Source: Bacteroidales bacterium (lineage in GTDB: Bacteria; Bacteroidota; Bacteroidia; Bacteroidales; F082). From it: a stretch of 64,000 nt of DNA. How positions within the stretch are numbered: the first letter of the stretch is position 1; each line of letters begins with the position of its first letter. Location of the stretch: positions 1 to 64,000 of the forward strand of contig JANQGJ010000100.1 in NCBI GenBank assembly GCA_028277395.1. Reading direction: 5' to 3'. Position numbers and translations under genes: made by a program. The notes under the pieces were generated by a model. That model was given only the letters and a program-made list of their open reading frames with translations, made no database searches and had not been told where the DNA came from. Below are positions 41,920 to 50,720 of this stretch, piece after piece.

Positions 41920-44900
41920 TTATTTGAGGATAACCTTTGCTAATGTGGTACCCTTAGGGGTAGTAATGTTAAGAAAATAAAATCCAGGTTTGGTTTCTGC
42001 TATATCGATGGTAACAGTACAATCTTCATTGCATGATATTTTAGTCTTTTCAAACACAGTTTGATTGTGAATATTTATGACAGAGATATCAATATCATTT
42101 TCTGATGTGCTGAAGCTGACGGTGAAATATCCTTCATTTGGATTTGGATAGATATTGATATCTTTTATAATTTGTTCATTAACCCCATCGGGGCCTTCGA
42201 AAGTTATAAATACGCTGCCACGTGTTGAACATCCATGAATTACACCCATAACAGCGTACTCATACGAGCCGGCAGGTTTATCTGATCCAATTACAGTGAT
42301 GGTTTGTGTGGTTTCACCAGTGGTCCAGAAATAACTATCAAATCCTGATCCTGCGTCAAGGGTTTTACTTTCATTGATCTGTAGTGTGAAATCATTGCCC
42401 AGATCAATCATACCATCGTTTCCGTAAACAATTGTAACTGCTGTATCCCGACCTGTACAACCTTCTGAATTTGTATATGAATAAACAATTTCATGTTCAC
42501 CAGGTCCTGCACTTTGTGGATGGAAATCATCACCTACCATTCCGTTTCCGGTAAAATCACCATCCGGAGGGGAACCTGTGAGGGTTACCGAGGCATCATT
42601 TTCACAGAAAACAGGGAAAAGACCTGTAAAGCTTACTTCAGGTGCAGGTTTATTATAGAATTCAACTGTATCGGTTGATGTACATCCATTATCAGTTGTG
42701 CCGGTAAGCCATATCGTGGTAGTATCTGTTATCACAAATGAATAAGCTGTTGTGGTATCACCACCGGGCTCCCACAGGTAAGTGCTTGCTCCTGATGCTG
42801 TTAATTTTACAGCTTCATATGTGCAATAAACATTAGTATCATAGTTAATCATTGTCATTGCAGAATCGTGAACGAGCACGGTAATTGTATCCCTTGCATA
42901 ACATAATGAATCGTCAAAAGCTGTTAATGCAATATAGGCAGTACTGTCAACAGGTTTAACTATAATTGCTGAGTCACGTGAAATAGTATCCTCTCCAACA
43001 ATCCATAAATAGTGTGTTCCTCCCAAAACGGACAGCTCTACCGAGTCACCAGGACAGATTGTGGTATCACTTCCTGCAGTTATTTCCGGGAACGGAAGCA
43101 CTGACAGATAAACACTGTCATATGCGGTACATTCATTTGTGGCTACAACTCCTACATATATGTTTGCAGAATCTTCTACATTTGTTAACGTGTATGTATT
43201 TGTTTGAGTTACAGAATCATTTCCATTGTATAACCATAAATAAAGTTCTACATCAGAACTCGAAACAACAGATAGGTCTACATCATTACCAAAACAGGCA
43301 AGTATTGAATCAGCCTCAAAATCAACAGTTGGTGCTGTTTTTACATTAACGGTAATGCTGTCTTCAGCGGTTGCTCCCAGGTTGCTTTCTACCCATAGTG
43401 TGTACATGGTAGTATCAACAGGGCATACTTCAATTGCCTGTAAAGTATCGTACAGAGTGTCAGCTACAAACCAGTTATATATTTCCATGTCAGGAGGTCC
43501 TGAAATTGTTAAACAATCATTTTGACAAATAGTAGTATCAGGTCCCAGATCGATTGAAAGGAAATTAATATTTACTATTATACTGTCTTCTGCCGGGCAA
43601 CCAAAAGTGTTTGTTGCTATATGATTATACTGGGTAGTATCAAGAGGACAGGTATAAATATTCTGAATGGTATCAACAAGGGAGTCTCCAATATACCATT
43701 CGTAAGTATAATCTCCAACAGCACCAAAAAGTTCAATACAATCAAGATAATTTATAGTAGTATCGGCTGGCTGAAGATCTATCTCACATTCACAAAATCC
43801 TTCATCATAATCAATGTTTGGTATATCGCAGAGAACTTTACGTAATGAGTCTTTGTGTTCACCGTTTTCCAGGGTGATAACATAATCCATGGCAATCCAG
43901 CAATCAAATCGGTTTAGTGTATTTGTTGCAATAGTAACCATTGAATCAGCCAGTTGCTCAGGTGAAATCACTGTATGTCCGTCCCAATTCACGTTAATTA
44001 GTGCATCTGTACTACCAATTCCGTTGAATGTATAATCATCGGTACCGTCAACAACAATATTGTTTATCACAGCATCACTGTTTATTACTATTGAAGAAGA
44101 ATAATATAACAGATTGTCCGGAATATTTCCGCTAAATGTAATAAGAAGAGTTGTACCATTTATTACATGATTTATGGTAGTGGCATCTCTTACATGCAAA
44201 TAGTTGAGTATCTCTTCATCGCTGGTCATGAGAATATTGTCTAAACCATTTGAACCATAGGTATTTGCAATTGTATTAAAGTCATTAACAAAATCATTGA
44301 ACAGATAATTTTCCACAAGAGAATGGGTAAATATCGGGCACCAGTAATTTGCACCGTTCACGCTTGAATCTGCCAGGCCTGTAACAAAACTACTTACAAG
44401 GAGATTTTCTGCTATTCTGCGGTTGATACTATATTGCTGTGTCCAGTCGATGGCAGGATTATTTACATCACCACCGTTATTGCCAATGGGGAATAAACTA
44501 CTCTGATTTAAAGCGGCTATATATCCTTTATTAAATGCAGGTGATGTCCAGTTGGTGTTTCCGTTTGGATTAACAAAAACATGAGGTATAACACCACCAT
44601 CTGTTACATCATACAAACTACGGCGTATATAGCTTTTATTCCGGCTAATGGAATAATCAATAAAACTTGGATCAGGGTTTTCATTGCTGTTTACACCATG
44701 GTTAAGTATGCCCCAATCATGATCATAAATAGTATCCATTTGAGCCCATGATAATTGTCCGTTTGAATTATCAATATGTATATCGGGTCCGTTTAAGTTA
44801 TCGCCTGCAAAGATATAAACTGAAGAACTCATTTTAAAGCTGTGATAATTACCACACCCATCAGTGTATGAATATCCAACATAAGGGGTACCATTTACTT

Positions 44901-45153
44901 CTCCGCCTTCAAATACAGGGAAACCGTGTGTGTATAGTGACAGGTCAGCATCATCAATCTGCATACTTAAGGCAAAATCTTTATTGTATTTTAACGGAGC
45001 TTTTTCAACAGAAAGGGTTGTAGGTGCCTGGTCGAATGTAACCATTATCCAGTTAACACCTACCGGATTTGAGCCCTGCTGAGCCTTACTTTGTATTGCA
45101 ATGCTTATTACAAGGCAAAGTGTTAGAGCAGTATGTGTTATTAACCTGTACAT
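41920..45153 (-). CDS. Secreted NodB-like/Ig-repeat protein with T9SS type A sorting domain
   Basis: A 1077-residue T9SS cargo. After the signal peptide (ITHTALTLCLVISIAIQSKA) residues ~50-330 resemble a NodB/glycoside-deacetylase barrel: ALSMQIDDADLSLY (two Asp) and GILNHGVNSNENPDP (His), then NKSYIRRSLYDV. The second His of the classical H-x3-H is not evident, so activity is doubtful. Residues ~470-980 hold six or more Ig/PKD-like modules with DTTICPGDS-type starts. The type A sorting domain starts near NIYPNPNEGYFTVSFS. Its start codon overlaps the SprF stop (TAATG), so it is translationally coupled as the last gene of the operon. The N-terminal ~450 residues are paralogous to the protein at 46165-48993. 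Confidence 0.82.
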   Translation of the reverse strand: MYRLITHTALTLCLVISIAIQSKAQQGSNPVGVNWIMVTFDQAPTTLSVEKAPLKYNKDFALSMQIDDADLSLYTHGFPVFEGGEVNGTPYVGYSYTDGCGNYHSFKMSSSVYIFAGDNLNGPDIHIDNSNGQLSWAQMDTIYDHDWGILNHGVNSNENPDPSFIDYSISRNKSYIRRSLYDVTDGGVIPHVFVNPNGNTNWTSPAFNKGYIAALNQSSLFPIGNNGGDVNNPAIDWTQQYSINRRIAENLLVSSFVTGLADSSVNGANYWCPIFTHSLVENYLFNDFVNDFNTIANTYGSNGLDNILMTSDEEILNYLHVRDATTINHVINGTTLLITFSGNIPDNLLYYSSSIVINSDAVINNIVVDGTDDYTFNGIGSTDALINVNWDGHTVISPEQLADSMVTIATNTLNRFDCWIAMDYVITLENGEHKDSLRKVLCDIPNIDYDEGFCECEIDLQPADTTINYLDCIELFGAVGDYTYEWYIGDSLVDTIQNIYTCPLDTTQYNHIATNTFGCPAEDSIIVNINFLSIDLGPDTTICQNDCLTISGPPDMEIYNWFVADTLYDTLQAIEVCPVDTTMYTLWVESNLGATAEDSITVNVKTAPTVDFEADSILACFGNDVDLSVVSSSDVELYLWLYNGNDSVTQTNTYTLTNVEDSANIYVGVVATNECTAYDSVYLSVLPFPEITAGSDTTICPGDSVELSVLGGTHYLWIVGEDTISRDSAIIVKPVDSTAYIALTAFDDSLCYARDTITVLVHDSAMTMINYDTNVYCTYEAVKLTASGASTYLWEPGGDTTTAYSFVITDTTTIWLTGTTDNGCTSTDTVEFYNKPAPEVSFTGLFPVFCENDASVTLTGSPPDGDFTGNGMVGDDFHPQSAGPGEHEIVYSYTNSEGCTGRDTAVTIVYGNDGMIDLGNDFTLQINESKTLDAGSGFDSYFWTTGETTQTITVIGSDKPAGSYEYAVMGVIHGCSTRGSVFITFEGPDGVNEQIIKDINIYPNPNEGYFTVSFSTSENDIDISVINIHNQTVFEKTKISCNEDCTVTIDIAETKPGFYFLNITTPKGTTLAKVILK

Positions 45154-46160
45154 TATCTACTTTTATAGTTAAAATCCTGAACTTCAGGATAGTTTAATGT
45201 TCCTGATCTTCTTCCTTTTCTTCTCTTATTAGAATAATCCTTTGATTCGAAGTAGTTTTTGTCATTAAATTTGAATCTGTAACCGATTGTAATTTCATGT
45301 GACCCGCCTGATCCTTTATATATTCCTCCAAGACCTATTTCGTATGAATAATTAAATACAAATCCATTGTAAATATGTCCGCCAATATTTATGGCCAGAG
45401 CACCTCCGTTTCGGTAAAGCATTCCTCCCCAAAATCTTCCCTGGTAAATTGCCATGGCTGAAAATTCAACTGTCCCGGGTTGATTTGCTGTTTTCCGGAA
45501 CACACCATATGTCTGAAGTTTCCATTCTTCATCCAAATCGAACATATATGAGGCATGCAGTTGAAATTGTCGTTGTACTTTGTATTTGAATGATGAATTC
45601 TCTTCATACTCATCGTTAAAACCAAACAGGGTAGGGATACTGAAACCAAGATTTAATTTTCTCCAGTTATAGTTCATTCCAAAACCTGCATTAACTGCTG
45701 AACTATTTAATTTGTCGGCATTTTGAATGATTGGATCGTTTGGATCGATACCAATTCCGTTACCTGTTTTTACTGAAGCCTGATAGAATGTAGTCCATAT
45801 ACCGAAATACAGAAACTGATCGTTTTCTACCTGTAATTTATATGTCCAGCTCAGGTTTGCTTTTAACAATGATAGTATATCTGTTTTATCAATTACAATT
45901 TCACCACCAACCCACATTTTTTCCTTATAGGCATTACCATGTCCTGTTACACTAAAAGTTCGTGGATTACCATCAATTTTTGCCCAGTCGTTCCTGTAAT
46001 TCAAAAAAGCTTCGGAATAACCCGTGTAACCGGCAAATGTTGGCGATAGAGCGTACGGGTTCACCAGGTATTGATTACTAACGGGTAACTGTTGTGCATA
46101 CGAAATTTTGAACCCTGTAAGGATTACAAATGTTATCATGTATTTCAACAACTTATCCAT
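45153..46160 (-). CDS. PorP/SprF-family type IX secretion outer-membrane protein
   Basis: A 335-residue beta-barrel-like outer-membrane protein. The ATG at 46160 starts a signal peptide (MDKLLKYMITFVILTGFKIS). The frame is open to 46187, but those residues overlap the preceding gene. PorP/SprF hallmark: QLPVSNQYLVNPYALSPTFA, then GYSEAFLNYRNDWAKIDGNP. SprF-type proteins are required for export and surface anchoring of type B sorting-domain cargo in T9SS. The preceding gene encodes a type B cargo, and the gap is only four bases, so this pair fits the known partner rule. C-terminal Lys/Arg-rich tail (YSNKRRKGRRSG). Confidence 0.88.
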   Translation of the reverse strand: MDKLLKYMITFVILTGFKISYAQQLPVSNQYLVNPYALSPTFAGYTGYSEAFLNYRNDWAKIDGNPRTFSVTGHGNAYKEKMWVGGEIVIDKTDILSLLKANLSWTYKLQVENDQFLYFGIWTTFYQASVKTGNGIGIDPNDPIIQNADKLNSSAVNAGFGMNYNWRKLNLGFSIPTLFGFNDEYEENSSFKYKVQRQFQLHASYMFDLDEEWKLQTYGVFRKTANQPGTVEFSAMAIYQGRFWGGMLYRNGGALAINIGGHIYNGFVFNYSYEIGLGGIYKGSGGSHEITIGYRFKFNDKNYFESKDYSNKRRKGRRSGTLNYPEVQDFNYKSR

Positions 46161-46164
46161 AAAG

Positions 46165-48993
46165 CTATCTGATAATTGTGATTGCACCTTTAAAACTTTC
46201 TCCGTCAGAATCTTCGATTATATAATAATAAGTAGTCTGAGGGAGTGGGTTTCCGTTATATTTCCCATCCCAGTCGTTTTGGTAGTTATTAGCCTCATAT
46301 ACCTTCCTTCCACTCCTGTTGTATACATTTACCGAAAATGGTGCTGTAATTTGAGGGTCATTAACTATCCAGTAATCATTAAAGCCATCACCATTAGGTG
46401 TAAACAGGTTCATTATTTCATCTCCTGATGGTTGTGGTGATCCACCCCATGATGTATAAAAGTTCTGTTTGGCTTCACATTCACTTTTATAAACATTTAC
46501 AAAGAAAGTTCCTTCTTCTGCAATGGTTACTGATTCGGCTCTGCTGTCATCGAACCATATAACAGAATCATAACTTTCGAAATCAGAAATTGTAATTGTT
46601 GTGGTTTGACCCTGGTAGAAATACACAGTATCGTAGTTGTTTACCACACTGTCATTAGCGGTTCTGAGTTCAATTGCCGGTGAGTTGATTATGTCAACTG
46701 CCTTCTGGGTTGAGTCTTTACATCCGGCAGATGACCAGACAATTAGCATTGCTTCATAATTTCCCGGTTCTTCGTAGTAATTACTTGTGTTTTGAAAGTC
46801 GTCAGTTTTACCATCGCCAAAACGCCAGAACCAGGTATCAATAACTCCAACTTCAACAGTTGATTCATCATAAAACAGTGTTGTTGAACCATGACATACA
46901 TTTTCAAATGAAAAATCAACAAAGGGCTGGTCACCAACAGGAACAGGATTATAGATTACATCCATGGGACTGTTTTTGAAATAAACCCTCATTCCAACCA
47001 GGTGATCACCACTTGAAGTAAACATATATTCAACAGTATCGCCAACAGCATCATCAAATTGCGTGTCGCCGTTTAAATCCCACAACACATTGGTAACAGT
47101 ATCGTTAACCATTGAAGTATTCATAAGGGTTGTTACATTTCCAAAACAAACACTGTCGTAGGTAAATTCGATAAGATTTCCAACAATAACCTCAAATTCA
47201 AGCTCATCAACTACAACTTCCGAAGCAATAACCTGCAGGGTATATGTTGTAGTAATGTCAGGATCAACAATTATGTAATTATTGGTTGAACCGGTACTCC
47301 ACAGAGAAGTTGCACCTTCTTCAAGTTCTACCCACAAACTATCCGGTTCTCCGGTAACATGATGAATCGTCAGAGGAGAATGGTCAATGACGTATGAATC
47401 GGTAACAACAACAATGATTGTGTCAGATACTGTATTTCCATACTTTGTTTCACATTCAACCCAGTATTTAGTATCTATAGTCGGGTTAACCGTAATAGAG
47501 CTAGTAGTATGCCCGGTACTCCAGCTATAGCTGTTCATGAATCCTGTTGCCGTGAGTGTTGCAGACTCACCGGATGATATTACGGAATCCCCGGTGATAA
47601 GTACAAAATCAGGATAACCGCTGGTACAAAAATCCTCATCAAAATCAACTCCTCCGATGTCACACAGCTGATTTACCAGACTTTCTTTAAAATCAGCATA
47701 TTCCAATACATACACATAATCCATGGCAATAAGAGCATCATATTCTGTTTGTGTACTTGTTGCTATTGCTGTATAATCGCTTGCAAGGGTTTCAGGAGAT
47801 GGGATTACTTTTCCGTCCCAGGTAAAATTAATCAGAGCATTAAGATTTCCGAGGTCTGAAACAGAGAATTTTTCAGTTCCATTGACTACGATGTCAGTAA
47901 TATTCACATCTGAATTAACAACAAGTGAGAGGTCATAATACAGAAGGTTGTCAGGAGCGTTACCACTAAAAGTAATGGTGAGCGTATTATCTGATATGTT
48001 CTGGTTTACAGTTGTTCCATCTCTGAGTATAAGATAGTCCAGGATTTCTTCATCTGTCGTCATCAGTATTTCATCGGTACCATTTGCACCATATGTATCA
48101 GCAATGTAGCTGAAGTCGGTGTTAAACTTTGAAAATCCGTAGTCGTTAGGTATGGAATGTGTAAAAATCGGTGCCCAGAAGTTTGCACCATCAATACTTT
48201 GTTCTGCCAGATCATCAACCAATCCTTTAACACTTATTGATTCTGCAATTAATCTATATAAATTAAACCTTTCTGCAGCCCAGTCGAGACCTGGTTCATT
48301 AACATTACCTCCTTTATCACCAAGAGGCCCGGTATTATTCTGGTTTAACGCACACAGGTTACCCAGTTCAAGTGCGGGTTCGGTCCAGCCACCGGCTCCG
48401 TTAGGATTTACAAAAACACTTGTAATAACCCCACCGGGTGTTGCATTGTACATTTGTCTTCTGCAGTAACTTTTATTTCTGGCGATGGAATAATCCATAA
48501 AATCGGGAATGATGTCAGCATTGCTGTTTACACCGTGGTTACCAATTCCCCAGCCATTTTCAAAAAGAGTATGAAGCTCAGTCCACGTAATTACATCTGT
48601 TGACGGATCATTATGCAGATCAAGTCCGGTAGCTCCGTTACCTGCGAACATATAGATTGCAGAGGTCATTTTGAATGAATGGCTGTTTTCACATCCGTCA
48701 GTATAATTTAATCCTGGGTAAACAGTACCATCAACGGTTCCACCTTCAAAAACCGGGAATCCGTAGTCGATAATTGAGCTGTTTCCATCATCAATCTGCA
48801 TACTGAGTGCAAATCGTTTATTGTATTTAAGAGGAGCAAGTGTTGCTGTGTAGTCAGTGGGAGCGCTCTCAAAAGTAATTTCAATGGATATATTTTCGAG
48901 ACTTTGGGCATATATATTGCCTGATAGTAAGAATGTACATACCAACACTATGAGTGTTGCAAAGAAAACTTTATAACCCGAAAAAAATGACAT
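46165..48993 (-). CDS. Secreted NodB-like/PKD protein with T9SS type B (gliding-associated) sorting domain
   Basis: A 942-residue T9SS cargo. The ATG at 48993 gives a signal peptide (MSFFSGYKVFFATLIVLV); the open frame reaches 49026. Residues ~45-320 resemble a NodB-like barrel (ALSMQIDDGNSSIIDYG; GIGNHGVNSNADIIPDF; NKSYCRRQMYNA). A Ig/PKD region follows (~690-770: TWFWRFGDGKTDDFQNTSNY). The C-terminal ~90 residues are the gliding-associated (type B) domain: NLFTPNGDGFNDYWIVND, VNVYNRSGRKVYEANN, WDGKYNGNPLPQTTYYYIIE. First gene of the three-gene operon and the likely client of the adjacent SprF. Its N-terminal part is paralogous to the protein at 41920-45153. Confidence 0.85.
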   Translation of the reverse strand: MSFFSGYKVFFATLIVLVCTFLLSGNIYAQSLENISIEITFESAPTDYTATLAPLKYNKRFALSMQIDDGNSSIIDYGFPVFEGGTVDGTVYPGLNYTDGCENSHSFKMTSAIYMFAGNGATGLDLHNDPSTDVITWTELHTLFENGWGIGNHGVNSNADIIPDFMDYSIARNKSYCRRQMYNATPGGVITSVFVNPNGAGGWTEPALELGNLCALNQNNTGPLGDKGGNVNEPGLDWAAERFNLYRLIAESISVKGLVDDLAEQSIDGANFWAPIFTHSIPNDYGFSKFNTDFSYIADTYGANGTDEILMTTDEEILDYLILRDGTTVNQNISDNTLTITFSGNAPDNLLYYDLSLVVNSDVNITDIVVNGTEKFSVSDLGNLNALINFTWDGKVIPSPETLASDYTAIATSTQTEYDALIAMDYVYVLEYADFKESLVNQLCDIGGVDFDEDFCTSGYPDFVLITGDSVISSGESATLTATGFMNSYSWSTGHTTSSITVNPTIDTKYWVECETKYGNTVSDTIIVVVTDSYVIDHSPLTIHHVTGEPDSLWVELEEGATSLWSTGSTNNYIIVDPDITTTYTLQVIASEVVVDELEFEVIVGNLIEFTYDSVCFGNVTTLMNTSMVNDTVTNVLWDLNGDTQFDDAVGDTVEYMFTSSGDHLVGMRVYFKNSPMDVIYNPVPVGDQPFVDFSFENVCHGSTTLFYDESTVEVGVIDTWFWRFGDGKTDDFQNTSNYYEEPGNYEAMLIVWSSAGCKDSTQKAVDIINSPAIELRTANDSVVNNYDTVYFYQGQTTTITISDFESYDSVIWFDDSRAESVTIAEEGTFFVNVYKSECEAKQNFYTSWGGSPQPSGDEIMNLFTPNGDGFNDYWIVNDPQITAPFSVNVYNRSGRKVYEANNYQNDWDGKYNGNPLPQTTYYYIIEDSDGESFKGAITIIR

Positions 48994-49181
48994 TAACAAA
49001 TAAGTTATTACTGATTGTTTAATCATAGCATAACTGGTAAAATTAAACGAAATAGCTGTTTTTACGGGGTTAAAGAATAATTAGTTTTTCACAATTTGTT
49101 AAAAAGAATGTGGTTGAGAAGTTTCAAAAACAGTGGAGGAATTTTAGAAAAGCAAAATTGAAATATTTTTTTGAAAAAATA

Positions 49182-49211
49182 TTTGCAGAATAATAATATT
49201 AATTATCTTTG
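49182..49211 (+). promoter_or_regulatory. Bacteroidota promoter of tRNA-Asn (TTTG, 18 nt, TATCTTTG)
   Basis: TTTG (49182-49185) and TATCTTTG (49204-49211) with an 18-nt gap match the Bacteroidota -33/-7 consensus (TTTG and TAnnTTTG). It ends 22 nt before the tRNA. This is the best promoter in the window. Confidence 0.82.
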
Positions 49212-49233
49212 CGCCCTGTTTTTAAGGAAACAT

Positions 49234-49307
49234 TCCTCCTTAGCTCAGCTGGTTAGAGCATCTGACTGTTAATCAGAGGGTCCTTGGTTCGAGTCCAAGA
49301 GGGGGAG
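49234..49307 (+). tRNA. tRNA-Asn (anticodon GTT)
   Basis: All arms fold: acceptor TCCTCCT with AGGGGGA (7 bp, one G-U), D-arm GCTC/GAGC, anticodon arm TCTGA/TCAGA with loop CTGTTAA so anticodon GTT (49268-49270), variable GGGTC, T-arm CTTGG/CCAAG with loop TTCGAGT, discriminator G at 49307. The 3' CCA is not encoded. A promoter and terminator flank it, so it is a single-gene unit. Confidence 0.96.
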
Positions 49308-49314
49308 CGAAGAA

Positions 49315-49343
49315 GCGATCATGGTTTGTGGTCGCTTTTTTTT
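49315..49343 (+). terminator. Rho-independent terminator after tRNA-Asn
   Basis: GCGATCA pairs with TGGTCGC (one G-U) around a 7-nt loop, then eight T. Starts eight bases after the tRNA. Confidence 0.85.
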
Positions 49344-49384
49344 CAAGTTGGCTAAGATAAGCAAAATGTATTTTTCTTAACACA

Positions 49385-50329
49385 TTATAATTCACTTGTT
49401 TCTCTTCTCTCAATTAAGCCGATTGCCTTAATAGCAAGCTTTTTAAGCCTTTGGTCAGATTCATGGTTTATTCTCTCATATAAATAGTCTAAATCATATT
49501 TTCTTCCTACTTGACTTAACTTGGCAAAACCATTAAATCTATCAGTTTCAAGCAAAGAATGAATCTCAGATACTCCTTGTTTTCTGGCTAATATAGTTTT
49601 AAAATCTGGCTTCTCCAAAGTACATGCTAAATAAGTGAACAAATCAAATAAACACTCAACACTTATTTTTATGTAGCTTTCATTACTCATGAGACTTCGC
49701 TCGATTACTTTAATTTTATTTATTGAATCAAGAAAGTCTTGACCTTGATTATTTATTTGTTCTAATGCTGTTTTACTCAACCTATCAATTTCGTTTATCT
49801 TTTCTTTTGAGTCTTTGTTGAACTCCCGAATTGTATTAATACTATTCGTATTAAAAGAACTAATTTGTTTTTTGGATTCATATATCTGAGTATCTGCCTT
49901 CTGTACAATACTGTTTATTTTATTTAGCTTTTTTTCTGCCTCTATTATCTTTTCATTAGCTTCTCTCACTTTGACAAAACTTTGATATGTGGATATACCT
50001 AGAAAAATAGTTAAAATAAATACCATAAGTGTTATCCAAATTGGCAAGTATTCAACAGGAATAGGTTGTAGCGGCTCTTTAACTTCAACCAATTGCTGTT
50101 CTAGTTCCCAAATTCTCTTTTTAAGTAATAGTGTAATTGAATCATTTTTTGACAAGTTAAGTTTATTGTTCTTACTTTCTTGTTTGTAATTGCTATCCCT
50201 AATCTCAAGTAGTTTAAGTCTCTTTTCTAAATTTTGCAAATACTTTGTTTCATCTTGTTTTGGATAAGCAATACAATTGGATATTATAAATATAAAGATT
50301 ACAGGTAAAAATAATATTGTTCTAATCAT
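49385..50329 (-). CDS. Membrane-anchored coiled-coil protein of a signalling operon
   Basis: A 314-residue protein with no recognised catalytic domain. Signal peptide (MIRTILFLPVIFIFIISNCIA), a Glu/Lys coiled coil (LEKRLKLLEIRDSNYKQES), a transmembrane helix at ~95-115 (PIWITLMVFILTIFLGIST), and a second long coiled coil (EANEKIIEAEKKLNKINSIV). The C-terminal ~100 residues are helical (ECLFDLFTYLACTLEKPDF, RLKKLAIKAIGLIERRE), with a HEAT-like feel. Start overlaps the receiver gene stop by eight bases, so it is the last gene of the kinase/receiver operon. It may be the output or a scaffold; inferred only. Confidence 0.65.
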   Translation of the reverse strand: MIRTILFLPVIFIFIISNCIAYPKQDETKYLQNLEKRLKLLEIRDSNYKQESKNNKLNLSKNDSITLLLKKRIWELEQQLVEVKEPLQPIPVEYLPIWITLMVFILTIFLGISTYQSFVKVREANEKIIEAEKKLNKINSIVQKADTQIYESKKQISSFNTNSINTIREFNKDSKEKINEIDRLSKTALEQINNQGQDFLDSINKIKVIERSLMSNESYIKISVECLFDLFTYLACTLEKPDFKTILARKQGVSEIHSLLETDRFNGFAKLSQVGRKYDLDYLYERINHESDQRLKKLAIKAIGLIERRETSEL

Positions 50330-50720
50330 CTACTAAGATTTTGTTTATTTCTTTAGCAATATTTCTTATTATCATAGGTTTGACAAAAGTTTTTGTCAAT
50401 GGATCTTCTAAATGGACATCTCTTCTCATTGTAAGTATAATGATTGGGATATTTGGTAAATTGTTACGAATTTTAGCATGTAAAATTATACCAGTATTCA
50501 TTCCCAAATCTGCTTTAGCCTTATCATGAGTGCTCCAATCCTTGGGAATGGGCATCATAATATCTAATACAATAATATCTACATCATTTTCCATTAGGAA
50601 ATTAAGAACTAGGGAAGCATCCCACATCCATGTAACATGAAAGTTATGTTCTTCTTCTAATTCTTCTTTATAGATCGGATAGGTTTTTTTATCATCATCA
50701 ACTAATAAGATATGTTTCAT
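50322..50720 (-). CDS. Stand-alone response-regulator receiver domain
   Basis: A 132-residue CheY-like protein with no output domain. Acidic pocket D8-D10 (LLVDDDKK), phospho-acceptor D53 (VLDIMMP), Thr97 (IILTMRRD), Lys114 (FVKPM). It has an enlarged loop after D53 (PIPKDWSTHDKAKADLGMN) unlike a minimal CheY. Its start overlaps the kinase stop by four bases (ATGA) and its stop overlaps the coiled-coil gene by eight, so three proteins are co-translated. It probably receives phosphate from the kinase at 50717-54655 and acts by protein contact rather than by binding DNA. Confidence 0.88.
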   Translation of the reverse strand: MKHILLVDDDKKTYPIYKEELEEEHNFHVTWMWDASLVLNFLMENDVDIIVLDIMMPIPKDWSTHDKAKADLGMNTGIILHAKIRNNLPNIPIIILTMRRDVHLEDPLTKTFVKPMIIRNIAKEINKILVDD

